A DNA stretch of 40,092 nt from Hyphomicrobiales bacterium (GCA_003963405.1 RXIY01000107.1:1-40092), one strand, 5' to 3'. Shown: positions 1 through 8,103, counted from the stretch's first letter. Numbers and translations: made by a program. The notes: generated by a model not told the origin, from the sequence alone.

Positions 1-524
1 GTATAAAACACCCAGCGCCAGCTCAAGAATTCGGCGAACCATCCGCCAAGAAACACGCCGATCGTTAAGGGCGTCATGCTCAGCACGCCCCACAATGCGA
101 CGGCCCAGGTGCGTCGGCGCTCGGGAAACTCCCTGAGCGCTAGCGATTGCGCGAGCGGGAGGGTCACACCGCCTGCGAAGCCAAGCGCAATGCGGCCCGG
201 CAGAAACGTCCAAAGGGTCTCGCTCGCTGCACAAACCCATGCGGCGCAGGCGTAAAGAAGGAAGGCAACGATATAGACGCGATAGTCGCCAAAGCGGCCC
301 GAGAACCAACGCGCAAACGGCAGGCCAAGCGCCAGGCCAACCATATGGTCGGTCGTCCCCCATGTGCCGAAGCTCGGCGTGACGCCGCCGAGACTGCCCG
401 CCACATATGGCACGGTTATCGTGTAGCCGGGGACATTGGAGAGGACGACGACTGTGCCAAGCGCTAGGGTGGCGGTGAACAACCACAGACGCCAGCCGCG
501 TAACGGCCTGTTGTCAACGAACAT
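1..524 (-). CDS. MFS transporter, N-terminal part (cut by window edge)
   Basis: About 174 codons of a major facilitator superfamily permease; the gene continues beyond base 1. From the chosen ATG (522-524) the protein has an N-terminal basic stretch and hydrophobic helix 1 (roughly residues 11-35). A loop containing GTWGTTDHMVGLALGLPF and the motif-A-like segment RWFSGRFGDYRVYIV follow, then helices 3-6 including PGRIALGFAGGVTLPLAQSLAL. This looks like the drug:H+ antiporter-2 (EmrB/QacA) type, whose members export toxic compounds across the inner membrane; the substrate cannot be told. It is transcribed divergently from the LysR gene at 830, the usual arrangement for a LysR-controlled transporter (inference). 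No strong ribosome binding site precedes the ATG, so the start could lie a little upstream. Family assignment is fairly safe; subfamily is not. Confidence 0.8.
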   Translation of the reverse strand, partial: MFVDNRPLRGWRLWLFTATLALGTVVVLSNVPGYTITVPYVAGSLGGVTPSFGTWGTTDHMVGLALGLPFARWFSGRFGDYRVYIVAFLLYACAAWVCAASETLWTFLPGRIALGFAGGVTLPLAQSLALREFPERRRTWAVALWGVLSMTPLTIGVFLGGWFAEFLSWRWVFY

Positions 525-764
525 CGCGCGCCCCAGGACCGGCGCGCTCGGGGAATGACGAGTGAAGGGGCAAGGCTCTCTCCAACATGCCGTTCGCAAC
601 ACAATTTCTGACTGCGTCCGGGGCGCAAGTCGCTAGCCAACTGAGCCTTGACCCCAGCCCTCTCCAAACCCCAACGAAGGTAGCAATCGTCAGAGGGCCG
701 GTTCCCTATCCGCCGCTTTGCACCGAAGCTGTTGCACGGGCCCCGTTCCTGGAAACAGGTTGGC

Positions 765-829
765 ATTTGATTTACGAACAGACAAATGTGTTTTATTGAA
801 TTTAATACCAAAAAACTTCATATTAACCC
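765..829. promoter_or_regulatory. AT-rich divergent promoter/operator region before the LysR gene
   Basis: The last 65 bases before the LysR start are strikingly AT-rich against the GC-rich surroundings. They contain TTGATT (767-772), a T-rich stretch near 791-806, and an inverted pair TTAAT (802-806) / ATTAA (822-826) lying just upstream of the ATG at 830. LysR regulators commonly bind such A/T-flanked dyads between divergent genes and repress themselves. The role is inferred from position and composition; no exact T-N11-A box was proven. Confidence 0.4.
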
Positions 830-1741
830 ATGGACATCAACCTTGCTCGAACCTTTCTGGTGGTGGCTGAAAGCGGAAGCTTCATTGCGGCCGCAGAGCG
901 CCTGCATCTGACCCAAACCGCCGTCAGCGCCCGAATTCGAGCGCTGGAAATGGAACTCGACCGGGTTCTTTTCATTCGAAACAAGGCGGGCGCCCGGCTG
1001 ACGCCAGCTGGTGAACGCTTCAAGCGCTATGCCGAGACGCTTGTGCAGATATGGGAGAGGGCCCGGCAACAGGTCGCGCTTCCCACCAACAAAGCCGACA
1101 AAATCACCCTTGGAGGCGAACTGAGCCTTTGGCATCCCTTGCTTGCCGATTGGCTTATTTGGATGCGCCTCGAGTGTCCGGACATCGCGGTCAGAGCGGA
1201 AGTCGATGCTGCAACGCGCCTCGTCGAACGCGTGGAAGAGGGATCTCTAGACCTGGCGGTCGTCTACAGCCCGCCTCAGCGGTCTGGCCTCGTTTGCGAG
1301 TTGCTCATGGAAGAAAAGCTTGTTCAAGTGACGAGCTCGCCTGACGGAAGCGTCGATCCAGGCACTTACATTTTCGTAGATTGGGGCAACGCGTTCCAAG
1401 CTAATCATCAGGCGGCGTTCCCTGAGCTTGGTAGTCCCGCTATGTCGATCTCGCTTGGGCCGCTTGCTTTGACCTTCCTTCTGTCAGTCGGCGGTTCTGG
1501 CTATTTCCGCGTTGGCACGGCGCAACCCTTCATCGATGACGGACGGCTGTATCGCGTACGAGGCGCTCCCGAGTTTTCCTACTCCACGCACGCCGTCTAC
1601 GCCGCCGGCCGAGCCGATGAGGCTCTTGCGCGTGTCAGAGAAGGCCTAAGAGTCGCGGCCTCCGGCTGCGAAAAGCCAGGCCTCTCGACTGTCATTGAAT
1701 CGCGGAAACGCCCAAACGATCGTTCCACCGCGCCCCGATAG
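830..1741 (+). CDS. LysR-family transcriptional regulator
   Basis: A 303-residue LysR-type regulator of normal family length. Residues 1-60 form the winged helix-turn-helix, with the typical pattern LARTFLVVAESGSFIAAAERLHLTQTAVSARIRALE followed by the wing residues RVLFIRNKAGARLTPAG. A linker helix follows, and from about residue 88 to 285 there is the periplasmic-binding-protein-like effector domain (for example ITLGGELSLWHPLLADWL and DLAVVYSPPQ). The ATG at 830 is the only good start, although the upstream sequence is AT-rich and lacks a clear Shine-Dalgarno. It is divergent from the MFS transporter at 1-524, which is its most likely target (inference). The effector is unknown. The C-terminal tail after about residue 285 is basic and low in structure. 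Confidence 0.92.
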   Translation: MDINLARTFLVVAESGSFIAAAERLHLTQTAVSARIRALEMELDRVLFIRNKAGARLTPAGERFKRYAETLVQIWERARQQVALPTNKADKITLGGELSLWHPLLADWLIWMRLECPDIAVRAEVDAATRLVERVEEGSLDLAVVYSPPQRSGLVCELLMEEKLVQVTSSPDGSVDPGTYIFVDWGNAFQANHQAAFPELGSPAMSISLGPLALTFLLSVGGSGYFRVGTAQPFIDDGRLYRVRGAPEFSYSTHAVYAAGRADEALARVREGLRVAASGCEKPGLSTVIESRKRPNDRSTAPR

Positions 1742-1828
1742 CGCGCGAGCCAGCGACGATTGCTGGCTGCAAAACATATCCATCCTCGGCCCTCGCTTTT
1801 CCGCTGCGGTTCCCGCTGAAAATTCCCC

Positions 1829-1857
1829 TTGACGGCATTACATAGGCATCCTATGCA
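1829..1857 (+). promoter_or_regulatory. Promoter with palindromic operator before the MarR gene
   Basis: TTGACG (1829-1834) resembles a -35 box and TATGCA (1852-1857) a weak -10 at 17-base spacing. Between and over them lies a perfect 6-bp inverted repeat with a 3-base spacer (1841-1855, arms CATAGG and CCTATG). Transcription from this promoter would begin close to the ATG at 1864, so the mRNA would be nearly or fully leaderless, in line with the absence of a Shine-Dalgarno. A dyad overlapping the promoter is a plausible autoregulatory MarR site (inference). Confidence 0.45.
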
Positions 1858-1863
1858 TTCCAA

Positions 1864-2622
1864 ATGACCTGTGTTTCGACAGATCCCCTCTTAACCCGCC
1901 GGATTCGCGACGGTCTCGATCGCATCTGCGCCGTCATGCGCGCGGATCAATGGGCGATCGCCGGGACAGCTGGGCTTAATCCGACGCAGGCCCATGTGCT
2001 GACCTATATCGCCGGCCGCGCGGAAAAAGGCGTGCGCGTCGGGGCAATCGCCGCGCAGCTCGGCGTGTCCCAGCCTACGGCGACGGACTCGGTCGCGGCG
2101 CTGGTTCGCAAGGGCTTGCTCACAAAGACGTCTGATCCGGAAGACGCCCGCGCCGTAGCCATGCGCATCACCCAAGCCGGACGCGACATCGTGCGAGGGA
2201 TCGGTCTCGTCATAACCGCGACCGAGCGCGCCCTTGAAACATTGTCAGATCAGGAACAAACCGAGTTACTGCAACTCGTCATCAAAACAATCCGAGCTCT
2301 TCAAATCGCCGGCGCGCTTTCACCCCAACGTATGTGCGTCACCTGCCGGTATTTCCGCCCCAATATGCATAAAGAACCGACGGCTCCCCATCATTGCGAT
2401 TATGTCGGCGCGGCTTTCGGCGCTCAGAGTCTGCGCCTCGATTGCAGCGACCATGAAGCGTTATCCCCCTCCGACGAGGCGCTTCTCTGGAGAAGCTACA
2501 CGACAACGTTCCCTGAACTTACCACGGGATACGACGCAATGGATATTGCGTCTCGCTCAGAACTTCGTCAGCTCGAAGAGAGTCGCCTTTCGTCAAGAGG
2601 CGACTCACGCAAAAAGGAGTGA
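1864..2622 (+). CDS. MarR-family regulator with C-terminal Cys/His-rich domain
   Basis: A 252-residue protein, longer than the usual 140-170 residues of MarR. Residues 10-150 are the winged-helix dimer: LNPTQAHVLTYIAGR, then the recognition region AIAAQLGVSQPTATDSVAALVRKG and the wing TKTSDPEDARAVAMRITQAG. The extra C-terminal part holds C158-x2-C161 (MCVTCRYFRPN), H176-H177-C178 (APHHCDYV) and C194-S-D-H197 (LRLDCSDHE), enough ligands for a metal ion or a thiol switch. I have a general memory of MarR proteins with this tail in proteobacteria, but no function that I know of. The next gene, a CPVC glutaredoxin-like protein, starts 6 bases after the stop with a good ribosome binding site, so the two form an operon. 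Redox or metal sensing is inferred. Confidence 0.88.
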   Translation: MTCVSTDPLLTRRIRDGLDRICAVMRADQWAIAGTAGLNPTQAHVLTYIAGRAEKGVRVGAIAAQLGVSQPTATDSVAALVRKGLLTKTSDPEDARAVAMRITQAGRDIVRGIGLVITATERALETLSDQEQTELLQLVIKTIRALQIAGALSPQRMCVTCRYFRPNMHKEPTAPHHCDYVGAAFGAQSLRLDCSDHEALSPSDEALLWRSYTTTFPELTTGYDAMDIASRSELRQLEESRLSSRGDSRKKE

Positions 2623-2628
2623 AACGCC

Positions 2629-2865
2629 ATGACCCGCAAAGCGATTTTCTATCACGCTGGCTGCCCGGTCTGCATCGACGCTGAGCGTCAGTTCGCCGAG
2701 AAGCTCGATCCGACCCGATACGAGATTGAGATCGTCCATCTCGGCCAGGCGAAGAATCGGATCGCCGAGGCGGAAGCGGCAGGCGTGAAATCCGTTCCGG
2801 CCTTCGTCATCGACGGTCAGGCGTATCATATCAATTTCGGGGCCGATCTCACCGCCCTGAAATAG
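2629..2865 (+). CDS. Glutaredoxin/thioredoxin-like small redox protein (CPVC)
   Basis: A 78-residue single-domain thioredoxin-fold protein. The first strand MTRKAIFYHAG leads to the active-site motif C12-P-V-C15. The segment KSVPAFVIDGQ holds the conserved cis-proline (P57), as in glutaredoxins. Glutaredoxins of this size reduce protein or glutathione mixed disulfides in the cytoplasm; the exact substrate is unknown. The start is supported by AAGGAG about 10 bases upstream. It lies 6 bases behind the MarR gene with the Cys/His-rich tail and is probably co-transcribed. One attractive reading is that this enzyme resets the thiol state of that regulator or of a shared target (inference). A GC-rich hairpin follows at 2889-2914. 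Confidence 0.85.
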   Translation: MTRKAIFYHAGCPVCIDAERQFAEKLDPTRYEIEIVHLGQAKNRIAEAEAAGVKSVPAFVIDGQAYHINFGADLTALK

Positions 2866-2888
2866 CCCCTAGAGCGCCCGAGACCGCG

Positions 2889-2914
2889 CGCGGGCCTTCT
2901 ATCAATGGCCCGCG
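2889..2914 (+). terminator. Hairpin after the MarR-glutaredoxin operon
   Basis: A perfect 8-bp stem (CGCGGGCC / GGCCCGCG) with a 10-base loop lies 24 bases after the glutaredoxin-like stop codon. There is no U-run behind it, so it may be a weak or factor-assisted terminator or an mRNA-stabilising stem. Confidence 0.4.
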
Positions 2915-3047
2915 TCGCAATCGCCTGGAATGGGCTGAAGCGACAAACGCGCTATCCAGAGAAGCAAGAAGTTATTAGCGGAAAACGCGAGGCGCAATAA
3001 GATCGCGAGTCGGACGCTAGACGCGGGATCGTTCCGGGAGGCAGGTC

Positions 3048-4775
3048 GTGAACATATCCGCTCGCGTTTTCACGGTGACGCTATTCGCGTTGCTCCCGAC
3101 TCTCGCTGTGCAGGGCATAAATGAATTTCTGCGAAACAACGAGCGAGAGCAGGAGATTCGCAGCTCGGCCTTATCGACAGCCGAACATCGAAATGCCGAG
3201 CTAGACGGAATTGTGAACGGGATCGAACGCCTATTGGGCGCCGTTGCCGAACTGCCGGTCTCAAAATCGCTGAATCCCGGAGAATGCACGGAAACGCTCG
3301 GGGAACTTGCCAAGCAGTATCGAAAAGACCTTGTGCTCGCTGTCGCCGACCGCAGCGGCACGATCCTGTGCGCGAGCATACCTGGCAATTCAGGAGCTAC
3401 GATCGGCGACCGTAACTTTTTTGCCGAGGCGCTGAAAACTGGAAAGTTTTCGACCGGCGATTACACCGTAAGCCGCATCAATGGCGAAAAGACAATCCCT
3501 TTCGCCCACCCAATTCGGAATGACAAAGAGGAGACGGTAGCGATCGCCGTCGCCTATCTGAGCTTGGACTGGTTTGCCGGTCATTTGCGCCGAGTTCCAT
3601 TCCAACCCGGCGAGTCGCTTTTGATCACAGATCGACACGGGACCATTTTGGCCGAGCTGCCCAGCAGTACGGGCCGCGTCGGCAAGAACGCAACTCCCGA
3701 ACAACTGGCGATGATCCGCGCCGATTCGCCCGCGACCGCGGAGCTAAAGGACGAGCACGGCAAAGATGTAATTTACGGCTACGTTCCAATCACGGTGCCA
3801 CCGCCGGATCTTTTTATCCTTTTTGGAGTCGATCGCGAGCACGCATTCGCCCCGCTCTACACCGAACAATGGCGGAGCTTTGCGCTCAGCCTATTGAGCC
3901 TTAGCGTCGCCTTGGCGCTCGCGTGGGCGGTTGGCGCGAACGCCATCCGACGGCCCATCGAGCGGCTGCTGAATGTGATCAGAGGGTGGCAGCGGGATGA
4001 TTACCAAGTCTATGCCCCACGACCTCTGGAAGCCCCCGAGTTCCGCGAGCTCGGCGAGTCGTTCAACCAGCTGATGAAAACCCTACGCGCGCACGAGAAA
4101 GAACTCTCCGAAGCCAATCAATTCAAAGGCCTGATCCTTGCTATCGCCGGACATGACTTGAGACAGCCGCTGCAAATACTCATGGCTGTGTCCAGGTTGC
4201 GCAGCCGCGCGCGGGATAAAGAGGATGAAAATCGATATTTGGCGGCGGCTGATGAAGCGATCGAACGCCTGAACAGCCAGCTTGACGCCTTGGTTACCGC
4301 GACGCGACTCGATGAAGGGCCTCGTGAGCACAAGCCAGTCGCGATCGGACCTTTGCTCCAATCTGTCGTGGATCAATGGGGCTCGAAAGCTGATCAGAAG
4401 GGCTTAAGAATCCGATTACGATCGTGTGACGAGGACGTATTAAGCGACTCCATCCTTCTTGAGGCGATCATTCGCAATCTGATTGGTAACGCGATCAACT
4501 ACACGGTTAAAGGCGGAATTTTGATCTGCTGCCGACGAAGGGCTGGACGGGTTTGGATCGAGATTTATGACACTGGGATCGGAATTCCGAAGGATAAAGT
4601 CGATAAAGTTTTCGGAAAATTTCGCCGCCTGAATTCCGACACGGCAGGCCTCGGTCTCGGCCTGTGGATCGCCAGAACTGCGGCTGATACGCTCGGCCAT
4701 GAATTATCGGTCTGCTCCATTCCGGGGCATGGCTCGCGCTTCAGGGTCGAGGCGCCGCTTGCGCCTTGTAAATAA
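3048..4775 (+). CDS. Membrane sensor histidine kinase with extracellular Cache domain
   Basis: A 575-residue sensor kinase. A first membrane segment (about residues 6-24) is followed by a periplasmic region (25-270) with Cache-type features (DRSGTILCAS, GDRNFFAEALKTGKFSTGDYTVSRINGEKTIPFAHPIRN). A second membrane segment (275-297) leads to a HAMP-like linker with the coiled stretch ELGESFNQLMKTLRAHEKELSEA. The dimerisation/phosphoacceptor box is GHDLRQPLQ with H369. The ATPase domain shows the N-box NLIGNAINYT (about 477-486), G1 DTGIGIP (508-514) and G2 GLGLGLW (534-540). GTG is the start, with GGGAGG (3036-3041) six bases upstream. No response regulator lies nearby, so the partner is encoded elsewhere. 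Cache domains usually bind small organic ligands; the ligand here is unknown. Confidence 0.92.
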   Translation: MNISARVFTVTLFALLPTLAVQGINEFLRNNEREQEIRSSALSTAEHRNAELDGIVNGIERLLGAVAELPVSKSLNPGECTETLGELAKQYRKDLVLAVADRSGTILCASIPGNSGATIGDRNFFAEALKTGKFSTGDYTVSRINGEKTIPFAHPIRNDKEETVAIAVAYLSLDWFAGHLRRVPFQPGESLLITDRHGTILAELPSSTGRVGKNATPEQLAMIRADSPATAELKDEHGKDVIYGYVPITVPPPDLFILFGVDREHAFAPLYTEQWRSFALSLLSLSVALALAWAVGANAIRRPIERLLNVIRGWQRDDYQVYAPRPLEAPEFRELGESFNQLMKTLRAHEKELSEANQFKGLILAIAGHDLRQPLQILMAVSRLRSRARDKEDENRYLAAADEAIERLNSQLDALVTATRLDEGPREHKPVAIGPLLQSVVDQWGSKADQKGLRIRLRSCDEDVLSDSILLEAIIRNLIGNAINYTVKGGILICCRRRAGRVWIEIYDTGIGIPKDKVDKVFGKFRRLNSDTAGLGLGLWIARTAADTLGHELSVCSIPGHGSRFRVEAPLAPCK

Positions 4776-5493
4776 CGTAATGAGGTAATTCAGACCACTT
4801 TCGAAAGAGTCCGCTCGTCGCGCGAACTCCTAAAAGCCTGAAGCAGGATTCGACACTAAACTTCGGACCCCGTCGTCGCCTCTCTTTAATGCTAGGGCTC
4901 GCGGGAAACCTCCATCAATTTTGCGCTAATCATCTTTTCCGTGGACGACCGCGAATCGATCGGGACGGCATTTACTAATCGCTACATTAGCAAAGCCTCA
5001 CGCTGCGGCATACCTGCATGAGGGCGCATGAAAGAAACTTGCTACGATTTCCGGTAATTTCGACAAGCGGTGCAGAGCGCTTTCGATGGTAAATTTGAAT
5101 TCTTTCCGGGTTTTGGCCGTTGCTTTGACAATTCGGATATGAGGCTTTGTTTGTGAATGTCTTAGTATCTCGTCTAGCGCCAACACACGGCGATGCAACA
5201 ATTAGGTGTTTTTGATCGGAGCAGCGCCCGGCGTGCACCCTCTCGACCGTCGGCATGTTCCAAAAGCTATCGTTGCGCCGATGCGTAGCGGTAGCGTACG
5301 CAGGGCTCGTAAAAAAAACTGTCCTGGCATCATAAACTAAGATCCTCGTGGATCGATGATGTTACATAACTCTTTAATATAATCCTGACAGTCGCAACCT
5401 GCGTTTCCCTCCGTTCGACACACAAATAGGGGCGAGGGTTTGCAGGTTGAGCAAGCCAAATTCGAGTATGGCTGCCGAGCACGCGGATATCAC
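4776..5493. other. 718-base non-coding stretch upstream of the carbonic anhydrase gene
   Basis: I find no convincing gene here. Two short overlapping minus-strand frames (4987-5256 and 4998-5201) lack family resemblance and a ribosome binding site. Base composition is lower in GC than the neighbours. A small dyad (GATCC / GGATC, 5341-5354) lies near the promoter of the carbonic anhydrase gene. The length is unusual for this compact window, so a regulatory leader, a small RNA or a decayed gene is possible. Confidence 0.5.
5378..5383 (+). promoter_or_regulatory. Candidate -10 box (TATAAT) for the carbonic anhydrase-SulP operon
   Basis: A perfect TATAAT occurs in an AT-rich patch (roughly 5358-5385) about 110 bases before the carbonic anhydrase ATG. 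No good -35 is visible at 16-18 bases (5355-5360 reads GATGAT), so another activator or sigma factor may be involved. Transcription from it would leave a leader of about 100 bases. Confidence 0.35.
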
Positions 5494-6150
5494 ATGAAAT
5501 CGCACGAGAAGCTTCTCCTTGAAAACAAGGCCTGGGCCGAAGAAAAGACGCGTCATAAGCCCGAGTTTTTCGAAAAGCTCGCACACGGACAGCAGCCCGA
5601 ATTCCTTTGGATCGGTTGTGCGGACAGCCGCGTCCCGGCGGATATTATCGTCAATGCTGAACCCGGCCTGATTTTCGCGCATCGCAATATCGCCAACCAG
5701 GTCGTCGCCACCGACCTCAATTGCCTCAGCGTCGTGCAATACGCCGTTCAAGTTCTGAAGGTGAAGCACATTATCGTCTGCGGCCATTACAATTGTGGCG
5801 GCGTGAAAGCGGCTTTGTCACGTCAGCGGTCGGATTTCACGCTGCTGAACAAATGGCTGCTGCACGTGAAAGATGTTTATCGCCTGCATCGCGACGAACT
5901 CGACGCCATCAATTGCGTCGACGCCAAGACCAACCGCCTCGTCGAGCTTAACGTCATCGAGCAAGCCAACAACCTCGCCTTCTCATCGATCGTTCAGAAT
6001 GCCTGGCGAAGCGAGCAACGGCCAATGATTCATGGATGGGTTTATGCGCTCGACGACGGGCTCTTGAAGCAGCTCATCACGTTAGGGCCAGAGAGCGCGA
6101 TGGACCCCATTTATCGATGGGACGATGAGCCAACAGTGCAGGCGCACTAA
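5494..6150 (+). CDS. can: Beta-class carbonic anhydrase
   Basis: A zinc enzyme of 218 residues interconverting CO2 and bicarbonate in the cytoplasm. Zinc ligands and partners are C42 and D44 with R46 (IGCADSRVP) and H98 and C101 (ICGH.NCGG region, here VCGHYNCGG). With the ATG at 5494 these numbers equal those I recall for E. coli Can (C42, D44, H98, C101). That supports this start over the longer frame beginning with TTG at 5440. Other family hallmarks are LNCLSVVQYAV, NKWLLHVKDVY, LNVIEQANNL and IHGWVYALDDGLL. The SulP transporter gene begins 27 bases downstream with its own ribosome binding site, so the pair is probably co-transcribed. The likely job is bicarbonate supply or pH/CO2 balance (inference). 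Confidence 0.95.
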   Translation: MKSHEKLLLENKAWAEEKTRHKPEFFEKLAHGQQPEFLWIGCADSRVPADIIVNAEPGLIFAHRNIANQVVATDLNCLSVVQYAVQVLKVKHIIVCGHYNCGGVKAALSRQRSDFTLLNKWLLHVKDVYRLHRDELDAINCVDAKTNRLVELNVIEQANNLAFSSIVQNAWRSEQRPMIHGWVYALDDGLLKQLITLGPESAMDPIYRWDDEPTVQAH

Positions 6151-6177
6151 ACGCTTCAAGAGGAGGCACCCAACGTC

Positions 6178-7740
6178 ATGCGCAAGCATCTCGATTATTA
6201 CACGCGTTATCTGGACCACGATATCCCCGCGGGGGTCGTCGTGTTTCTTGTGGCCCTACCACTCTGTCTGGGAATCGCGGTCGCCTCCGGGGCTCCGCCC
6301 TTTTCCGGCGTCATCGCTGGCATTGTCGGCGGTCTCGTCGTCTCCGTCGTCAGCGGTTCGCAACTCAGCGTCTCCGGTCCGGCTGCGGGTCTCACCGTCA
6401 TCGTCGCGGCGGCGGTGGAGAAATTTGGTCTCGGCGGAGCCGTCCTGGCGATCGCGCTCTCCGGCCTCTTCCAGATCGGCATGGGCTATGCCCGCGCGGG
6501 CGTGATCGGCGCCTATTTTCCATCCGCCGTCATTAAGGGCATGCTGGCGGCGATCGGCCTGATCCTGATCTTAAAGCAGCTGCCGCACGCGATCGGCTAT
6601 GATGCGGACGCGGTCAGCGATCTATCGTTCCTCGAAAACGGGGCCACCGCGACGTTTTCCTTTGTCTGGTCGTCGCTGAATTCCATCTCGGCCGGAGCCA
6701 CAGTCGTCACTCTCGTCTCGCTCGCGATCCTGATACTCTGGGATACGAACAGGATACGGGAGCATCGCATCCTCGCCCTTGTGCCGGGCCCGCTCGTCGC
6801 GGTGATCTTTGGCATTCTCTTCAACATGACCGCCCAGGCCGTGGCGCCTTTCTTCGCGATCGCCCCCCAGCACCTCGTGACGCTGCCGCAAATCTCAGGC
6901 CCCCTTCAATTCGCGGGACAAATCCGCTTTCCGGATTTTAGGCTACTGACGGACTACCATATCTACGTGACGGCGGCGACCCTTGCCCTTGTCGGCAGTC
7001 TTGAGACGCTACTGAGCCTCGAGGCTGTCGACAAGCTCGATCCACTCAAGCGCACGGCTCCGACCAATCAGGAGCTCAAAGCGCAAGGCGTCGGCAATCT
7101 CCTGAGCGGCCTGATGGGCGGACTGCCCATCACAGCGGTGATCGTGCGTAGCTCCGCCAACATCAACGCCGGCGCACACACCAAGGTCGCTTGTATCGTG
7201 CATGGCGTATTGCTGCTCTTGAGCGTCATGTTCCTCGCCGCCGTGCTGAACATGATTCCGCTTGCCTGCCTCGCGGCAGTGCTTCTGCTCACCGGTTACA
7301 AGCTCGCGAAGCCAAAACTTGTCGCCGAGCAGTTTGAAAAGGGCTTCGAGCAGTTTGCGCCTTTCGCAGTCACAATCGCGGCCATCCTTTTGACTGACCT
7401 CCTCAAGGGGATGGCGATCGGCATGGCGGTCGGTCTGTTCTTCGTGCTTCGCGCGAATTATCATTCCGCCTTCGCGCTCACGCGCGATGGCAACCATTAC
7501 CTCTTGCGCCTGCAGAAGGATGTCTCGTTTCTCAACAAGGCGCCTCTGCGTGACATTCTCGACGAGATAGAGGGAGACAGCTTCGTCGTGATTGATGGCT
7601 CCCGAGCGACTTTCATCGATCACGACATCATGGAAACCCTGGAAGACTTCATAAAAGCCGCAAGCGACAACAACATACGCGTCATCGTGAAGGACCTGCC
7701 GAGATTCGAGCAGACTCCAGCGCTGGCGGTGGTCGCCTGA
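6178..7740 (+). CDS. SulP-family anion (probably bicarbonate) transporter
   Basis: A 520-residue integral membrane protein of the SulP/SLC26 family. Residues 10-415 carry the multi-span transport domain: DIPAGVVVFLVALPLCLGIAVASGAPPFSGVIAGIVGG, then GSQLSVSGPAAGLTVIV and later SLETLLSLEAVDKLDP and GGLPITAVIVRSSANINAG. A short cytoplasmic STAS domain follows (about residues 435-515, LLRLQKDVSFLNKAPLRDIL...FVVIDGSRATFIDHDIMETLEDF). The start follows AGAGGAGG at a suitable distance. SulP proteins import sulfate, bicarbonate or dicarboxylates; the beta-carbonic anhydrase directly upstream makes bicarbonate the most likely substrate (inference; SulP/carbonic anhydrase pairs and fusions are known). 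A second, truncated SulP gene lies at 14768. Confidence 0.93.
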   Translation: MRKHLDYYTRYLDHDIPAGVVVFLVALPLCLGIAVASGAPPFSGVIAGIVGGLVVSVVSGSQLSVSGPAAGLTVIVAAAVEKFGLGGAVLAIALSGLFQIGMGYARAGVIGAYFPSAVIKGMLAAIGLILILKQLPHAIGYDADAVSDLSFLENGATATFSFVWSSLNSISAGATVVTLVSLAILILWDTNRIREHRILALVPGPLVAVIFGILFNMTAQAVAPFFAIAPQHLVTLPQISGPLQFAGQIRFPDFRLLTDYHIYVTAATLALVGSLETLLSLEAVDKLDPLKRTAPTNQELKAQGVGNLLSGLMGGLPITAVIVRSSANINAGAHTKVACIVHGVLLLLSVMFLAAVLNMIPLACLAAVLLLTGYKLAKPKLVAEQFEKGFEQFAPFAVTIAAILLTDLLKGMAIGMAVGLFFVLRANYHSAFALTRDGNHYLLRLQKDVSFLNKAPLRDILDEIEGDSFVVIDGSRATFIDHDIMETLEDFIKAASDNNIRVIVKDLPRFEQTPALAVVA

Positions 7741-8103
7741 AAGGGACCGGCGCCGCGGCTGAGTTTGGTGGCGCTCGGACGCTCTGCCTTGCGAGGAAAA
7801 GAAATTGAAGACGCTGGGCGGGGCGCTCGGATTTCTTAGCCCCGCCCTCCGCGATCCGTGGGCGCAATTATTCCACGGGCGCATAGGCGGCGGAACCGTC
7901 CGCCCTTCCGAACTTCAAGGGGATGGAGCGGCGATCGAGAAAGCGCTCCCCCTACGGGCGCTAAGGCTCTATTGAGCAAACGAAAATCCCGCCGCAATTC
8001 AACTGGGGAGCCCGAACGCGACGCCCCTCGATCTCGCCTGTGTTGCGGCTTGGCCGGCTGCACGCCATTCTGCGACGCTCCACGACCCCAAGAGAGGCGA
8101 ATC
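7741..8103. other. Gap between SulP and nnrS
   Basis: Holds a strong hairpin (listed separately at 7816-7847) and otherwise no gene that I can support. The nnrS reading frame stays open back to 7858, but the translated extension (residues such as RAHRRRNRPPFRTSRGW) is Arg-rich and unlike any NnrS N terminus. I saw no FNR-type TTGAT-N4-ATCAA box. Confidence 0.5.
7816..7847 (+). terminator. Strong GC hairpin after the SulP gene
   Basis: A perfect 9-bp stem (GGGCGGGGC at 7816-7824, GCCCCGCCC at 7839-7847) with a 14-base loop lies 76 bases after the SulP stop. There is no U-tract, so classical intrinsic termination is uncertain, but position and strength fit an operon end. Confidence 0.45.

Noticed and set aside
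147-811. Several short frames on both strands over the MFS start and the intergenic region
   Set aside because: They lie in other frames of the partial MFS gene or have no family resemblance, and the MFS translation from 524 is clearly protein-like.
4987-5256. Minus-strand small frames (89 and 67 codons)
   Set aside because: No ribosome binding site, no family, low coding character.
5440-5493. TTG start giving an 18-residue longer carbonic anhydrase
   Set aside because: ATG at 5494 puts the zinc ligands at the same residue numbers as in E. coli Can, and the TTG has the purine-rich stretch too close.
7009-7884. 291-codon minus-strand frame
   Set aside because: Antisense of the SulP gene; composition is typical of a GC-rich shadow frame and no family is recognised.
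7858-8103. 82-codon N-terminal extension of NnrS
   Set aside because: Arg-rich sequence unlike the family; ATG at 8104 has a good ribosome binding site.
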